The notes under the pieces are model-generated. The model ran no database searches. It saw nothing but the letters and a program-made list of their open reading frames with translations, and had not been told where the DNA came from. From the NCBI GenBank assembly GCA_030527825.1, contig JAUNAC010000001.1, forward strand, positions 891,364-955,363: a stretch of 64,000 nucleotides of DNA, read 5' to 3'. This document shows positions 36,921 through 46,117 of the stretch, in pieces (the first letter of the stretch is position 1; every line of letters starts with the position of its first letter). This DNA is from Lautropia sp. (GTDB lineage: Bacteria; Pseudomonadota; Gammaproteobacteria; Burkholderiales; Burkholderiaceae_E). The translations under genes and the position numbers were made by a program.

Positions 36921-39206
36921 TCAGCTCGTCTGAACCGAGGCCGATGTTTTGGCTGGCGTACTGCCTGATTCCTTGTGAGTCAATCCGATGACCATCTGCA
37001 GACCATAGGCGGCCGCACCGGCGATGAAGATCATGTCACCGATGGTACGTACCCACCTCAGGGTATGAATGATCGGCGTCTGGTGGATGAATTCAGCACT
37101 GCGTGCCCACCAGAGACCGACGCTGATGGAGGCGTTGGCCTGAATGATGCCAATCGGCAGCAGGCTGGTGAACAGCATGAGAGCCAATCCGAGGTTCAGT
37201 GCTACGAAGCTGATCCCCATGAGCCGGTCGTTCAGACGAAGTGATGGGCGGATGTAGCGCAAAACCATCAGCGAGAAGCCCAGGGCAAGAAATCCATAGA
37301 CGCCGAACAGGGCGGCATGGCCATGATTGGGCGCTGTGTTCAGTCCCTGCAGATAGTAGAGCGAGATCGGCGGATTGATGAGAAACCCGAATACGCCAGC
37401 CCCGACCATGTTCCAGAAGGAGACCGAGATGAAAAACATGAGTGGCCAGCGCATGGGAGCCATCCAGATGGCCTTGTGCTGTACGGTCCAGTTTTCAAAA
37501 GCGTCATAGCCCAACAGAACCAGGGGAACGACTTCCAGGGCGGAGAACATGGCCCCGATGGCGGTGATCGGGGTGGTCGTGCCCGAGAAATACAGGTGGT
37601 GGAAGGTGCCAGGGATGCCGCCGATCAGAAAGAGCATGGCAGCCAGCAGACTGGCTGTGGTGGCCGTGTGCTTGCTGACGACGCCCAGGTTGTAGAAGAT
37701 GAAGCCGACGGAGCAGGTGGCAAAGACTTCGAAGAAACCCTCAACCCAGAGGTGCACGACCCACCAGCGCCAGTACTCCATGATGGAGATGTGCGTCTGT
37801 TCACCATAGAAGAGCGCCGGTGCGTAGAAGACGCCAATGGAGATGGCTGCCAGGGTGAACAGCACCAGCAGGCTTTTGTCGCCCGGGACACGCAGCGCGC
37901 CGATGATGCCGCGCAACATCAGCACCAGCCACAGAACCAGACCGATGAACAGCGCGATCTGCCAGATACGGCCAAGCTCGACATATTCGTAGCCCTGATG
38001 GCCGAACCAGAAATTGAGCTGGCTGCTCATCCAGCCTTTCAGGGCGATGAACTGACCCAGGAACGAGCCGGCCACCACCACGATCAGCGCCCAGAAGAGC
38101 ACGTTGACCCCCAGTTTCTGGAATTTCGGATCCCGTCCGCCATTGATGATCGGTACCAGGAACAAACCGGCTGCCAGAAAGCCGGTGGCGATCCAGAAGA
38201 TGGATGCCTGGATGTGCCAGGTACGGGTCAGACTGTAAGGCAGGTATTCCGACAAGGGAATGCCGTAGAAGTTTTGCCCTTCCACCGTATAGTGCGCTGT
38301 TGCACCGCCCAGCAGCACCTGCACCAGAAAGAGCGCAGCGACTACCAGCAGGTATTTGCCCAGCGCCTTCTGGGAAGGGGTGAGGGAGATGAGGGTGAGA
38401 GGGTCGCGGGAAGGCGCTTCGACCTCGACGTGCTGCTGATGGGTAAAGAAGGCCCAGATCCAGATGATCGTGCCGATGCCGAAGATCAGTGTGACCACCG
38501 ATGCGATTGACCAGATCACGTTTTCGGGGGTGGGCTCGTTGCCGATCAGGGGTTCGTGCGGCCAGTTGTTGGTATAGGTGACATTCAGGCCGGGGCGGTT
38601 GGTAGAAGCAGCCCAGGCTGACCAGAAGATGAACGCGTTGAGCTTGGCCCGTTTTTCAGGGTCTGCCAGCGTGTTTTCTTTCATGGCATAGTCCGACCGG
38701 GTCGAGCGCAGGGCCGGATCGTTGCCGAACAGTCGGTCATAGTACGCGGCATTGGCCATGATGGAGCGGATGCGGTCATCCGACAGCGTCACCCTTCTGG
38801 TCACTGGATCATAGGTATTTTTGCGAAAAGCTACCTTGGAGTCGTAACTCAGCGTGGCTTTGTCGCGATCAGAGAGCTGGGCGAAGGCTTTGCCATACTG
38901 ACGCTGGGCCTGCTGGTCGAGCCAGCCGAGCACTTCGCGGTGCAGCCAGTCGGCCGACCAGTCCGGCGCCTGATAGGCACCGTGGCCCCAGACAGATCCG
39001 ACCGACATGCCGCCGATGGATTGCCAAGCACTCTGGCCGTCGTGAATATCTTGCTCGCTGTAGATGATTTTGCCGGATTCGCTTACAAATGCGCTCGGAA
39101 TTGGCGGACGACCGTTATAAACCTCTTTGCCAAAATAACCGAGCACGGTGAACGAACCGATCAGGATGATGGCCAGAATCACCCAAAGTCGTTTGTACTC
39201 TTTCAT
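36921..39206 (-). CDS. norB: Quinol-dependent nitric oxide reductase (qNOR)
   Basis: 761 residues, the length of the single-subunit qNOR. It has an N-terminal membrane helix (LWVILAIILIGSFTVLGYF) and a periplasmic cytochrome c-like domain that lacks haem motifs. The haem-copper oxidase-type core follows, with about 13 helices, including RTWHIQASIFWIATGFLAAG, EYWRWWVVHLWVEGFFEVF (metal-site histidine and glutamate) and TFHHLYFSGTTTP. It reduces NO to N2O with quinol electrons at the inner membrane. No norC, nirK or nirS is nearby, so NO detoxification is as likely as denitrification. An FNR-type box lies about 80 bp upstream. Confidence 0.95.
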   Translation of the reverse strand: MKEYKRLWVILAIILIGSFTVLGYFGKEVYNGRPPIPSAFVSESGKIIYSEQDIHDGQSAWQSIGGMSVGSVWGHGAYQAPDWSADWLHREVLGWLDQQAQRQYGKAFAQLSDRDKATLSYDSKVAFRKNTYDPVTRRVTLSDDRIRSIMANAAYYDRLFGNDPALRSTRSDYAMKENTLADPEKRAKLNAFIFWSAWAASTNRPGLNVTYTNNWPHEPLIGNEPTPENVIWSIASVVTLIFGIGTIIWIWAFFTHQQHVEVEAPSRDPLTLISLTPSQKALGKYLLVVAALFLVQVLLGGATAHYTVEGQNFYGIPLSEYLPYSLTRTWHIQASIFWIATGFLAAGLFLVPIINGGRDPKFQKLGVNVLFWALIVVVAGSFLGQFIALKGWMSSQLNFWFGHQGYEYVELGRIWQIALFIGLVLWLVLMLRGIIGALRVPGDKSLLVLFTLAAISIGVFYAPALFYGEQTHISIMEYWRWWVVHLWVEGFFEVFATCSVGFIFYNLGVVSKHTATTASLLAAMLFLIGGIPGTFHHLYFSGTTTPITAIGAMFSALEVVPLVLLGYDAFENWTVQHKAIWMAPMRWPLMFFISVSFWNMVGAGVFGFLINPPISLYYLQGLNTAPNHGHAALFGVYGFLALGFSLMVLRYIRPSLRLNDRLMGISFVALNLGLALMLFTSLLPIGIIQANASISVGLWWARSAEFIHQTPIIHTLRWVRTIGDMIFIAGAAAYGLQMVIGLTHKESGSTPAKTSASVQTS

Positions 39207-39283
39207 GGAAATATCCCGGATGGATGGAGGGCAGCCCTATGCTGTCGCTTTACGGATTGTTGCAGTGCATTTCCAGGCCGGGA

Positions 39284-39297
39284 TTGATGAAAATCAA
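39284..39297. promoter_or_regulatory. FNR/ANR-type box upstream of norB
   Basis: TTGATGAAAATCAA is a perfect match to the TTGAT-N4-ATCAA consensus of FNR/CRP-family oxygen and NO regulators. Its centre is about 84 bp upstream of the norB ATG and about 147 bp upstream of the divergent MOSC gene. This suggests low-oxygen or NO induction of norB. Confidence 0.8.
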
Positions 39298-39437
39298 TTA
39301 CTTATTTGCAATGGAAGATATTGGTATAAATAAAAATAATTGCCTTTTCCAGCATGGACCTAAAGCATGGGCAACGATATTCTCATCGCAGCCGCCAGAG
39401 GTCGTTTGCGTGTGTTCAGTCAGGGGAGGCTGTCTGT

Positions 39438-40277
39438 ATGGTGAAAGTCGATGGGCTGTTTGTTTATCCTGTCAAATCATGTGCGGGCATCCCGTACGCC
39501 GAGGCGGCGCTGCTGGAAACCGGACTGGCCCACGACCGGCAGTGGATGCTGGTCGATGCGGATGGGCATTTCATGACGCAGCGGGCTTATCCCGCGATGG
39601 CCAGTATACAGACCGCGCTGGAAGATGGTTATCTGGTTCTGCGGGCGCCGGGCATGGCCGACACGACCAAGGTGCCGATCGCGGATTTTGACTGCAAGGC
39701 TGCCCCGCGGCTGCAGACCAGGGTCTGGAAAACGACGGTGGAGACACTGGTGGAGCACGCCGGGGTGAACGAGTGGCTCTGCCAGTATCTTGGTCAGGCA
39801 GTGCGGCTGGTGCGTGCCGACCCTGGTTTTCGGCGGGTCTGTGAGGGGGTTGCCGGGATGGGTGAGGATGTGACCACCTGGCTGTCCGACCGTCATCCGC
39901 TGCTGGTGATTTCACAGGCGTCGCTGAACGAGTTGAATCAACGGCTGGCCCGGCATGGCGAGAAGCCGGTGGCGATGCAGCGGTTTCGGCCCAATATCGT
40001 GCTCGATGACGCGGTCCTTGCACCCCATGACGAAGATGACATGGCCCTGCTGCGGGGGCCTGACTATGTCCTGTCAATGATTGCGCCCTGCGCCCGCTGC
40101 ACTATCCCCAACCTGAACGTGGCAGAGGGCATATTTGAAGCCGAGCCAGCCCGCACGATGCGTGAATACCGCCTCAACCGCAAGGGGGACAATGTGCTGT
40201 TCGGCATGCACGCCTTTGTGAAGACGGGTGCCGGCCGGGCCACCATCAGGGTCGGGGATGCTCTGGTGCCGGAATAG
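39438..40277 (+). CDS. MOSC-domain protein, YcbX-like
   Basis: 279 residues. The start MVKVDGLFVYPVKSCAGIP is preceded by AGGGGAGG at 39422-39429. The N-terminal MOSC_N beta-barrel (DRQWMLVDADGHFMTQR) and a MOSC domain (RFRPNIVLDD, and IAPCARCTIPNLN with the Mo-ligand cysteine) are seen, ending before a ferredoxin domain. Such proteins reduce N-hydroxylated compounds with molybdenum cofactor, or transfer sulphur. E. coli YcbX has an extra C-terminal 2Fe-2S domain, which is absent here, so an external electron donor is expected. It is divergent from norB. Confidence 0.88.
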   Translation: MVKVDGLFVYPVKSCAGIPYAEAALLETGLAHDRQWMLVDADGHFMTQRAYPAMASIQTALEDGYLVLRAPGMADTTKVPIADFDCKAAPRLQTRVWKTTVETLVEHAGVNEWLCQYLGQAVRLVRADPGFRRVCEGVAGMGEDVTTWLSDRHPLLVISQASLNELNQRLARHGEKPVAMQRFRPNIVLDDAVLAPHDEDDMALLRGPDYVLSMIAPCARCTIPNLNVAEGIFEAEPARTMREYRLNRKGDNVLFGMHAFVKTGAGRATIRVGDALVPE

Positions 40278-40292
40278 GTGCCCGGCTTGTCC

Positions 40293-41276
40293 CTATTTGC
40301 GTGACAGTGCCTGATCGATCATGCGGGAGAGCTGATACGCGACGCAGGTTTCGGTGAAGGTGGCCGCCGCCGCCTGCCGTTCAGGCTGGGCTGCATCCAG
40401 ATCAATCCGGCCGGTAGATGCCCAGTAGTCGATCATGTCGTAACGATGCAGGTAGGGCTGTTCGTGCAGGTTCATCGTCCAGCGGATGTACTGGCGATAG
40501 TCGTCGGTCCGATAGAAAGCTTCGAACTGGGGGTGATAGGGTGGGTCCATCACGATGGTGTCGATGTGCTGCCGGTGCAGTTGTTCCAGACCGCGATCCA
40601 GTGCCCGGGCCATGCTGGCCGGAGGCAGCCCCCGGCTGGCGTCGGCGCGGCCAATGTTCCAGACCACCAGGGCCGGCTTGCGGGGCAGAATCTGCTTGCC
40701 AATCAGGGCCGCCTGTTCGTTGACGGTGCTGTTGCGCCGCCCGATGGCCTCAACCCGGATGGCACGCCCCGGCAGTGGACCCAGATCCAGGGCAAGGCGC
40801 TCCTGCAGGCGGCTCGCCAGCGGGGTTCTGTCCATGATGGATCGGGAAGGGGCAGAGTCGGCTGTGTGGTCAATGACCGGACGGGTTGTTTCCGAGCCCA
40901 GAATAATGACTAGCAACTCGCCCTGGCCCCGAACCAGAGCGGCTGACAGTCCCGGCAGCCGGCCCGGTTCGGGGCGAAGGTCTTCCGGTATGTAGCAGTT
41001 GTGCGCCTGCTTGGTAGCGTCGGCGGTGTCTGGTGCGGCAGGCAGGCGATTGGCGTTGTTGAGCGGGTGCGTGGGGCGGAGGCCGGTGCTGGACGGCTGG
41101 ATGGTCTGGGTGGCGGCCGTTGCCGGGCCATTCGCATTGTCGGTGGGGGGCGCCACCGCCGTGCCTGCCTGGGCGCTGCTGGTCATGGGCAGGGCAAGCG
41201 CCATGCTGGCCAGGGCAAGCGCGGGCAGGGAGGCGACAACGGCGCACAGCGGCTGGGGACGATTCTGGGAGGTCAT
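40293..41276 (-). CDS. Exported SGNH/GDSL-like hydrolase-fold protein next to OpgC
   Basis: 327 residues from the ATG at 41276. A signal peptide is evident (LCAVVASLPALALASMALALPMTSSAQA). A Pro/Ala/Thr-rich linker follows to about residue 80. The folded part has strand-turn patterns of an SGNH hydrolase (LLVIILGSETTRPVIDH, VVWNIGRADASRGL, DTIVMDPPYHPQF) but the canonical GDS nucleophile block is not clear. It starts 12 bp after the opgC stop and is surely in the same operon. A role in modifying or transferring acyl groups on periplasmic glucans is plausible. I do not recognise a named family. Confidence 0.65.
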   Translation of the reverse strand: MTSQNRPQPLCAVVASLPALALASMALALPMTSSAQAGTAVAPPTDNANGPATAATQTIQPSSTGLRPTHPLNNANRLPAAPDTADATKQAHNCYIPEDLRPEPGRLPGLSAALVRGQGELLVIILGSETTRPVIDHTADSAPSRSIMDRTPLASRLQERLALDLGPLPGRAIRVEAIGRRNSTVNEQAALIGKQILPRKPALVVWNIGRADASRGLPPASMARALDRGLEQLHRQHIDTIVMDPPYHPQFEAFYRTDDYRQYIRWTMNLHEQPYLHRYDMIDYWASTGRIDLDAAQPERQAAAATFTETCVAYQLSRMIDQALSRK

Positions 41277-41287
41277 GATGGAGCGTC

Positions 41288-42544
41288 TCAAGTGTCGGCA
41301 GGGGCGCGGGCCACAGTGTCGGTCGAGCTCAGGGGCGCTGAGGCGGGTTTGGCTGCGCTGCGGGTTTTGTACCAGTGCAGCACATAGGCCAGGCCCGTCA
41401 TGATGCCGAGTCCACCTAGCACCACGAACAGTTGCATCAGCCAATAGCGTCCGAATTCGACGAGTAGGAAATGGGCAACGAATGACAGGGAAATGCCCAG
41501 ACAGAAGATGTAGAGCGAATGCTGCCCGCAGCGAATGATCGGTCGGGACAAGGGTTTGTGCAGGAAAGCGGCATCGGCCCGGGTGTAATGACCGATGAGA
41601 TAGGCCGCGGCCAGAAAATGCAATACGCGTGCCGGCCCGAGATTGTTTTTGTCAATGGGGTAGAGCCAGGATCCTACTAATGGCTCGGTCAACTGGTCGA
41701 TGGTGGGCACCCGCCAGCCGATCGCAATGATGCCGGCACAAATCAGCATGCCGGCAGAAACCCAGGCCAGCCATGGACGCCATGCTAGCCAGGGCGACCT
41801 TTCCTTGCGCACTGATGCGCAGAGGGCGCCGATAATGAACATGAGCTGCCAGCCTAGCGGGTTGAAAAACCAGACATCGCCGTCCGCATAAACAGGCCAG
41901 GCCAGACCGTATTTCTGTACACACCACCAGAGCAGTATCGAGAGGACCAAGGTCAGCGCCCGGGACAGACGGGTCAGTACCAGAATGAGCGGCAGCGCCA
42001 GTAACAGGGCCATGTACATTGGCAGCACATCCAGATTGACCGGACGGTAGCGCAGAATAAGAGCATCCAGAATGGATTGCAGCGGCATGTCCAGAAATGC
42101 CTGTACATTGAGTTCCTCAATGAATGCGGCGTTGCCATAACGGATGGCGACCCATGAAATCTGGGCAATGAAAAAAATGAACAGCAGGATGTGGGCTGCG
42201 TACAGTTGCCAGCAGCGCTTGAGTACCTGCATGGTCATATAGATGAAGCCGCGCTTTTCGAGCGCGCTGCCGTAGACCAGTGCGGCGGTGTAGCCCGAGA
42301 TGAAGACGAAAATCTCGGTGGCATCGCTGAAACCGAAATTGCGGAAGGTGAGCTGGCCGATGCTGCTGGACGGAATATGGTCGATGAAGATGAACCACAG
42401 TGCCAGCCCCCTGAAGAAATCCAGGCGCAGATCGCGTGGCGGTTTTCCTGTGTTTCCCTGGGCGGTGGGGCGTGCGGTGGCCCTGTCCATTTGTGGTGGG
42501 GTAGGGTGGGGGGCGAGAGAGGAGTCGGGTACAGATTGGGCCAT
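41288..42544 (-). CDS. OpgC-family membrane acyltransferase
   Basis: 418 residues with about ten membrane segments. DLRLDFFRGLALWFIFIDHIPSS and FSDATEIFVFISGYTAALVYG are the OpgC/acyltransferase-3-like signatures, with the catalytic-type histidine in FIDHIP. OpgC proteins succinylate osmoregulated periplasmic glucans at the inner membrane. No opgG/opgH glucan synthesis genes are in this window. The hydrophilic N-terminal 35 residues and C-terminal 30 residues are low complexity. The following gene encodes an exported SGNH-like protein. Confidence 0.87.
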   Translation of the reverse strand: MAQSVPDSSLAPHPTPPQMDRATARPTAQGNTGKPPRDLRLDFFRGLALWFIFIDHIPSSSIGQLTFRNFGFSDATEIFVFISGYTAALVYGSALEKRGFIYMTMQVLKRCWQLYAAHILLFIFFIAQISWVAIRYGNAAFIEELNVQAFLDMPLQSILDALILRYRPVNLDVLPMYMALLLALPLILVLTRLSRALTLVLSILLWWCVQKYGLAWPVYADGDVWFFNPLGWQLMFIIGALCASVRKERSPWLAWRPWLAWVSAGMLICAGIIAIGWRVPTIDQLTEPLVGSWLYPIDKNNLGPARVLHFLAAAYLIGHYTRADAAFLHKPLSRPIIRCGQHSLYIFCLGISLSFVAHFLLVEFGRYWLMQLFVVLGGLGIMTGLAYVLHWYKTRSAAKPASAPLSSTDTVARAPADT

Positions 42545-42842
42545 GTCGGTCTGGTCACGCGGGTCGTGGCGAAGCTACAGACATTCTAGGACGGGGAATC
42601 AGTCGATGTGATTTGCTGTTGCGCTGACGGGGGAAATCGACACGAAAGACCGAAATTTCTGCATTTGTCCGTGGAGATATGTGAAAAATGCAATCAGACG
42701 GTGTCTGTAGCAGGTTGCCTGGCGTGATGTCTGGCTGTCTTTACGCAACTTTACCTGCGCTTCAAGTTGCCTTGACCGGTGCCCTCCAGAATGCTGCCAA
42801 CGGATCAGCCGATCCGCACCCGGAATCTTTGGAGGATGAAAG

Positions 42843-43658
42843 ATGAAAATGAGGACACTGGCGGTTTCAGGCGCCCTATTGCTGGCCGGTTCTGGTCTTG
42901 CCTGGGCAGCGACACCTGCTCCCGAGATGGGCGATCCCGCCATACAGGCGACCGCTCCTGCACCGGATATGCCCATGCCGCCTCCCTGTCATCACCATGG
43001 TCGTGGGCCATGGCCTGGTGATGCAGGGATGGGGAGAGATCATCACCACGAAGGATATGGGATGCCGCCTGCGTCGGTTGCGTTGACATTGTTTGGGATT
43101 GGCCCATTTGGTGTGCAGCCGATGCCGCCACAGATGGCGGCTATGCCCCATGGGGCGGCTGGCAAACAGTCGGCAGAGGATGCCGCGAAGCTGGTCAAGG
43201 CACAGACCGCCGAGATGCAACGCCGGGCCCGCTGGGCAGAGCGCCGGCAGATGCATCGCATGGAAGAGCGCGTGGCTGCTGCTGACGGCACGCCTGAACA
43301 GGCCCAGCAAGTTCAGACGCGGATGCATCAGGCGTTCGCCGATCTGCAGCCCCTGCAGGCGCAGCTGTACACGCTGGATCAGCGTGCGCAGACGCTGTAT
43401 CAGGCCCCCTCACTGGATCGGGCTGCCTTTGAGGCGCTCCGTGTTGAACGGAACAAACTGATGGAGCAGATATCGGCACATGCATTGCAGGCATGGCTGG
43501 ATATTGCCGGCTTGTTCACGCCCGAACAGCGCAAACGGCTGGCGTTTCATCCGATGCCGCCACATGCGCCTGCCGGGGGCGCGGCGCATCGTGCGCCACC
43601 ACCGCCTGCTACGGGTGCGCCTGATGATATGCCGGAGCACGGTGCGCCGATGCCTTGA
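42843..43658 (+). CDS. Spy/CpxP-like periplasmic protein, His- and Met-rich
   Basis: 271 residues. The start MKMRTLAVSGALLLAGSGLAWA is a signal peptide behind GGAGG. A first low-complexity part is rich in Met, Pro and His (PCHHHGRGPW, DRHHHEGYGMP), which could bind Cu, Ni or Zn. The helical core (VKAQTAEMQRRARWAERRQM and LTPEQ-like LFTPEQRKRL near residue 222) is of the Spy/CpxP LTXXQ type. The tail is again Pro/Ala/His-rich. It precedes a two-component system on the same strand, the classical arrangement for CpxP/Spy with CpxRA-type regulators. It probably acts as chaperone and/or metal-responsive partner of that sensor. Confidence 0.78.
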   Translation: MKMRTLAVSGALLLAGSGLAWAATPAPEMGDPAIQATAPAPDMPMPPPCHHHGRGPWPGDAGMGRDHHHEGYGMPPASVALTLFGIGPFGVQPMPPQMAAMPHGAAGKQSAEDAAKLVKAQTAEMQRRARWAERRQMHRMEERVAAADGTPEQAQQVQTRMHQAFADLQPLQAQLYTLDQRAQTLYQAPSLDRAAFEALRVERNKLMEQISAHALQAWLDIAGLFTPEQRKRLAFHPMPPHAPAGGAAHRAPPPPATGAPDDMPEHGAPMP

Positions 43659-43750
43659 TCGCGGGCAGCAGACGGCATGGCAGCAGCCCGGGCAGCCGCT
43701 ATCATGGCGCGGAATGCAGCCTGCCGTCTGTTCAAGGAGTTGTCATCACC

Positions 43751-44554
43751 ATGTCCGATATTTTGCTGATCGACGACGATCACCGTCTGGCCGAGATGGT
43801 GGGCAGCTATCTGCTGAGGGCGGGATTTTCCGTTCGTCATCAGGGCACGGCCGGAGCGGGATTGCAGGCGCTGTCGCAGCAGGTGCCTGAGCTGCTCATT
43901 CTGGATCTGATGCTACCAGACGGTGACGGGCTGGATGTGTGCAGGCGCGTCCGCCAGCAATCTGGCGTAGCGGGTCGGGTGCCGATACTGATGTTGACCG
44001 CCCGCGGCGACACCACCGACCGGGTGGTGGGGCTGGAAATCGGGGCGGATGACTATCTGCCTAAACCCTTTGAACCACGTGAACTGCTCGCCCGGGTGCG
44101 GGCGCTGTTGCGGCGCCGGGCAGTTGATCGTCTGGAGCAGGAGAGCTGCCCTCCGCCTGGTGTCCCGGGTTACGCCCCTGGCAGCCCTGTGCAGGGAACG
44201 CAAGCGCCTGCATCCCAGACGGCGCACACCTATCCTCCGGTGCTGGTGCTGGATGATCTGCAGATTGATGAAGGGGCCCGTGAAGTACGGATAGCAGGCG
44301 AGCGGCGGGTACTGACCAGTTACCAGTTTGACCTGTTGCTGGTACTGGCCCGTCACGCGGGGCAGGTCATGTCACGCGACCGCCTGATGACCCTGGTCAA
44401 GGGACTGCCGCTTGAGGCTTTTGACCGCTCCATTGACGTGCATGTTGGCAAAATCCGCCAGGCCATCGAGAAAGATCCCCGTCAGCCCGTGCGTTTACTG
44501 ACGGTTCGTGGTGTAGGGTACGTTTTTGCCCGCCCACGTGCCGTGCCGGCCTGA
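43751..44554 (+). CDS. OmpR-family response regulator (CpxR-like)
   Basis: 267 residues from the ATG at 43751 (AAGGAG upstream). Receiver domain with acidic pocket LLIDDDH, phosphoacceptor D52 in LLILDLMLPDGDG, and conserved K in DDYLPKPFEP. A long proline-rich linker (about residues 125-165) is unusual. The C-terminal winged helix (LTSYQFDLLLVLARHAGQVMSRDRL to VRLLTVRGVGYVFA) is of the OmpR type. It lies between the Spy-like gene and the sensor kinase and is likely to control the Spy-like gene. Confidence 0.9.
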   Translation: MSDILLIDDDHRLAEMVGSYLLRAGFSVRHQGTAGAGLQALSQQVPELLILDLMLPDGDGLDVCRRVRQQSGVAGRVPILMLTARGDTTDRVVGLEIGADDYLPKPFEPRELLARVRALLRRRAVDRLEQESCPPPGVPGYAPGSPVQGTQAPASQTAHTYPPVLVLDDLQIDEGAREVRIAGERRVLTSYQFDLLLVLARHAGQVMSRDRLMTLVKGLPLEAFDRSIDVHVGKIRQAIEKDPRQPVRLLTVRGVGYVFARPRAVPA

Positions 44555-44581
44555 ACGGTCACCACGAATGTCATTGCCGCT

Positions 44582-46117
44582 ATGCGCCGCCTTTCGCTGA
44601 CCATTTTTCTATCGCTGCTGGCCAGTCTGTTCCTGATGGCCTGCGCTGTGGCTTTTTTCTGGCAATGGCGGCTGGACAACCGCACGGAAGCGCAGGAAAG
44701 CCGTTTTACCGAGGCGCTGGCCGGTGATGTGATTCCGGCCGCCGCCGAGGGGGTCATGCGCCTGCAACAGTCTCTGGAGCATTGGCAGCATCGTCTGCAT
44801 ATTGATCTGGCTGTCATCGACGCTCAGGGGCGGGTGCTGGCGGCCGCGGGCCATCCTTTTGGGAGGATGACGAGCCAGCCGGGGCTGCCGGCTTCAGTAG
44901 GCCAGGAGGGGCCGGTTGCAGCGGAGCCCGATACTGCGCAGCCAGACGGACATGCACCCAGGGAGGATCCCCATCGCATCATGGGGCGGGAAGCGCCGCG
45001 GGCGGAGGAGGCAGGGCATCATCATCCACCCATGGTCGCAACCCTGCATCGGGTGTCACTGCCTGACGCCAGAACCTTGTTGATCCGCACCTGGCGACCG
45101 GCGCCACCCCGCCCGCCGGTCAGCGCGCCGACAGCCCTGACGTTGCTGTTTGTCGCGGTGGGCCTGGCTGCGTGGCCGGTATCGCGCCGCATTACCCGCC
45201 GACTGGAGGCGCTGCGCCATTCTGTCGATGCACAGGCCGCAGGCGATCTGCAGGTGCGGGCCGATGTCCGGGGCAGCGACGAGGTTGCAGCGCTGGCCCG
45301 CAGTTTCAATCATGCCGCGAATCGGATCGAGGCGCTGGTGAAGGATCAGCGGGCGCTGATCGACAGCCAGCGCCGGCTGCTGGCCAATGCGTCGCACGAG
45401 TTGCGCTCGCCGTTGGCCCGCATTCGCATGGCGGTGGAGCTGCTGGAGGAACACTCGCAGGCGCCGCAGCTGCCGCATATGGCAGAGGTTCGGCGCAGCA
45501 TTCATGAGCTGGACGAGCTGGTGGAGGAAATCCTGCTGGCCAGTCGCCTGGAGCAACAGACCGCGGAGGCATGGCAGCGCGAGCCGGTGGATATGCTGCT
45601 GCTGGTATCCAGGGAGGCGGAGCGCTGCGGAGCCGTATGGATGCTGGACGAATCCCTGCAGTCGGTGCCAGCCGGTAGCATTCTGGTACCGGGTGATGTT
45701 CGCCTGTTGCGTCGTCTGCTGCGCAATCTGCTGGAGAATGCCCGGCGCTACCAGCCCGCTGTTGCCGAGCCGGTGCTGATGACACTTGCCCGACTGCCGG
45801 GAAGTGCTGGGCCCCGGGAGGGCCAGGCTGCATCGGGGGGGCGGCAGCCGGACACTGGCACGGAGCCGCTCGTGGCTGATGCTGCGTCGGGCTGGCTGCG
45901 CATCGCCGTGCTGGATCGCGGCCCCGGTGTCCCGCCGTCAGGCAGGGAACGCATTTTCGAGCCTTTTTACCGTGTCGACGGTCATTCAGAGCAGGCTGGC
46001 AACGTGGGACTGGGGCTGGCCCTGGTTCGCCAGATTGCGGAGCGCCACGGTGGCGATGTCCATTATGAGAGCCGCCCGGGCGGCGGCAGCTGTTTTGTTG
46101 TACGTCTGCCGGTCTAG
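44582..46117 (+). CDS. Sensor histidine kinase (CpxA-like) with His-rich periplasmic domain
   Basis: 511 residues. Membrane helix 1 is about residues 8-27 and helix 2 about 183-200. The periplasmic part includes a His-rich segment ([17 protein letters not shown]), suggesting a metal-binding sensor. HAMP follows, then HisKA with H272 in [18 protein letters not shown]. The ATPase has N box [13 protein letters not shown]1 [22 protein letters not shown] and G2 [19 protein letters not shown]. Its stop shares the CTAG tetranucleotide with the stop of convergent rppH. Confidence 0.9.
   Translation: MRRLSLTIFLSLLASLFLMACAVAFFWQWRLDNRTEAQESRFTEALAGDVIPAAAEGVMRLQQSLEHWQHRLHIDLAVIDAQGRVLAAAGHPFGRMTSQPGLPASVGQEGPVAAEPDTAQPDGHAPREDPHRIMGREAPRAEEAGHHHPPMVATLHRVSLPDARTLLIRTWRPAPPRPPVSAPTALTLLFVAVGLAAWPVSRRITRRLEALRHSVDAQAAGDLQVRADVRGSDEVAALARSFNHAANRIEALVKDQRALIDSQRRLLANASHELRSPLARIRMAVELLEEHSQAPQLPHMAEVRRSIHELDELVEEILLASRLEQQTAEAWQREPVDMLLLVSREAERCGAVWMLDESLQSVPAGSILVPGDVRLLRRLLRNLLENARRYQPAVAEPVLMTLARLPGSAGPREGQAASGGRQPDTGTEPLVADAASGWLRIAVLDRGPGVPPSGRERIFEPFYRVDGHSEQAGNVGLGLALVRQIAERHGGDVHYESRPGGGSCFVVRLPV

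Noticed and set aside
37317..38510. 397-codon plus-strand open frame
   Set aside because: Antisense to norB; composition (Asp/Gln/His-rich) is that of the complementary strand of membrane helices.
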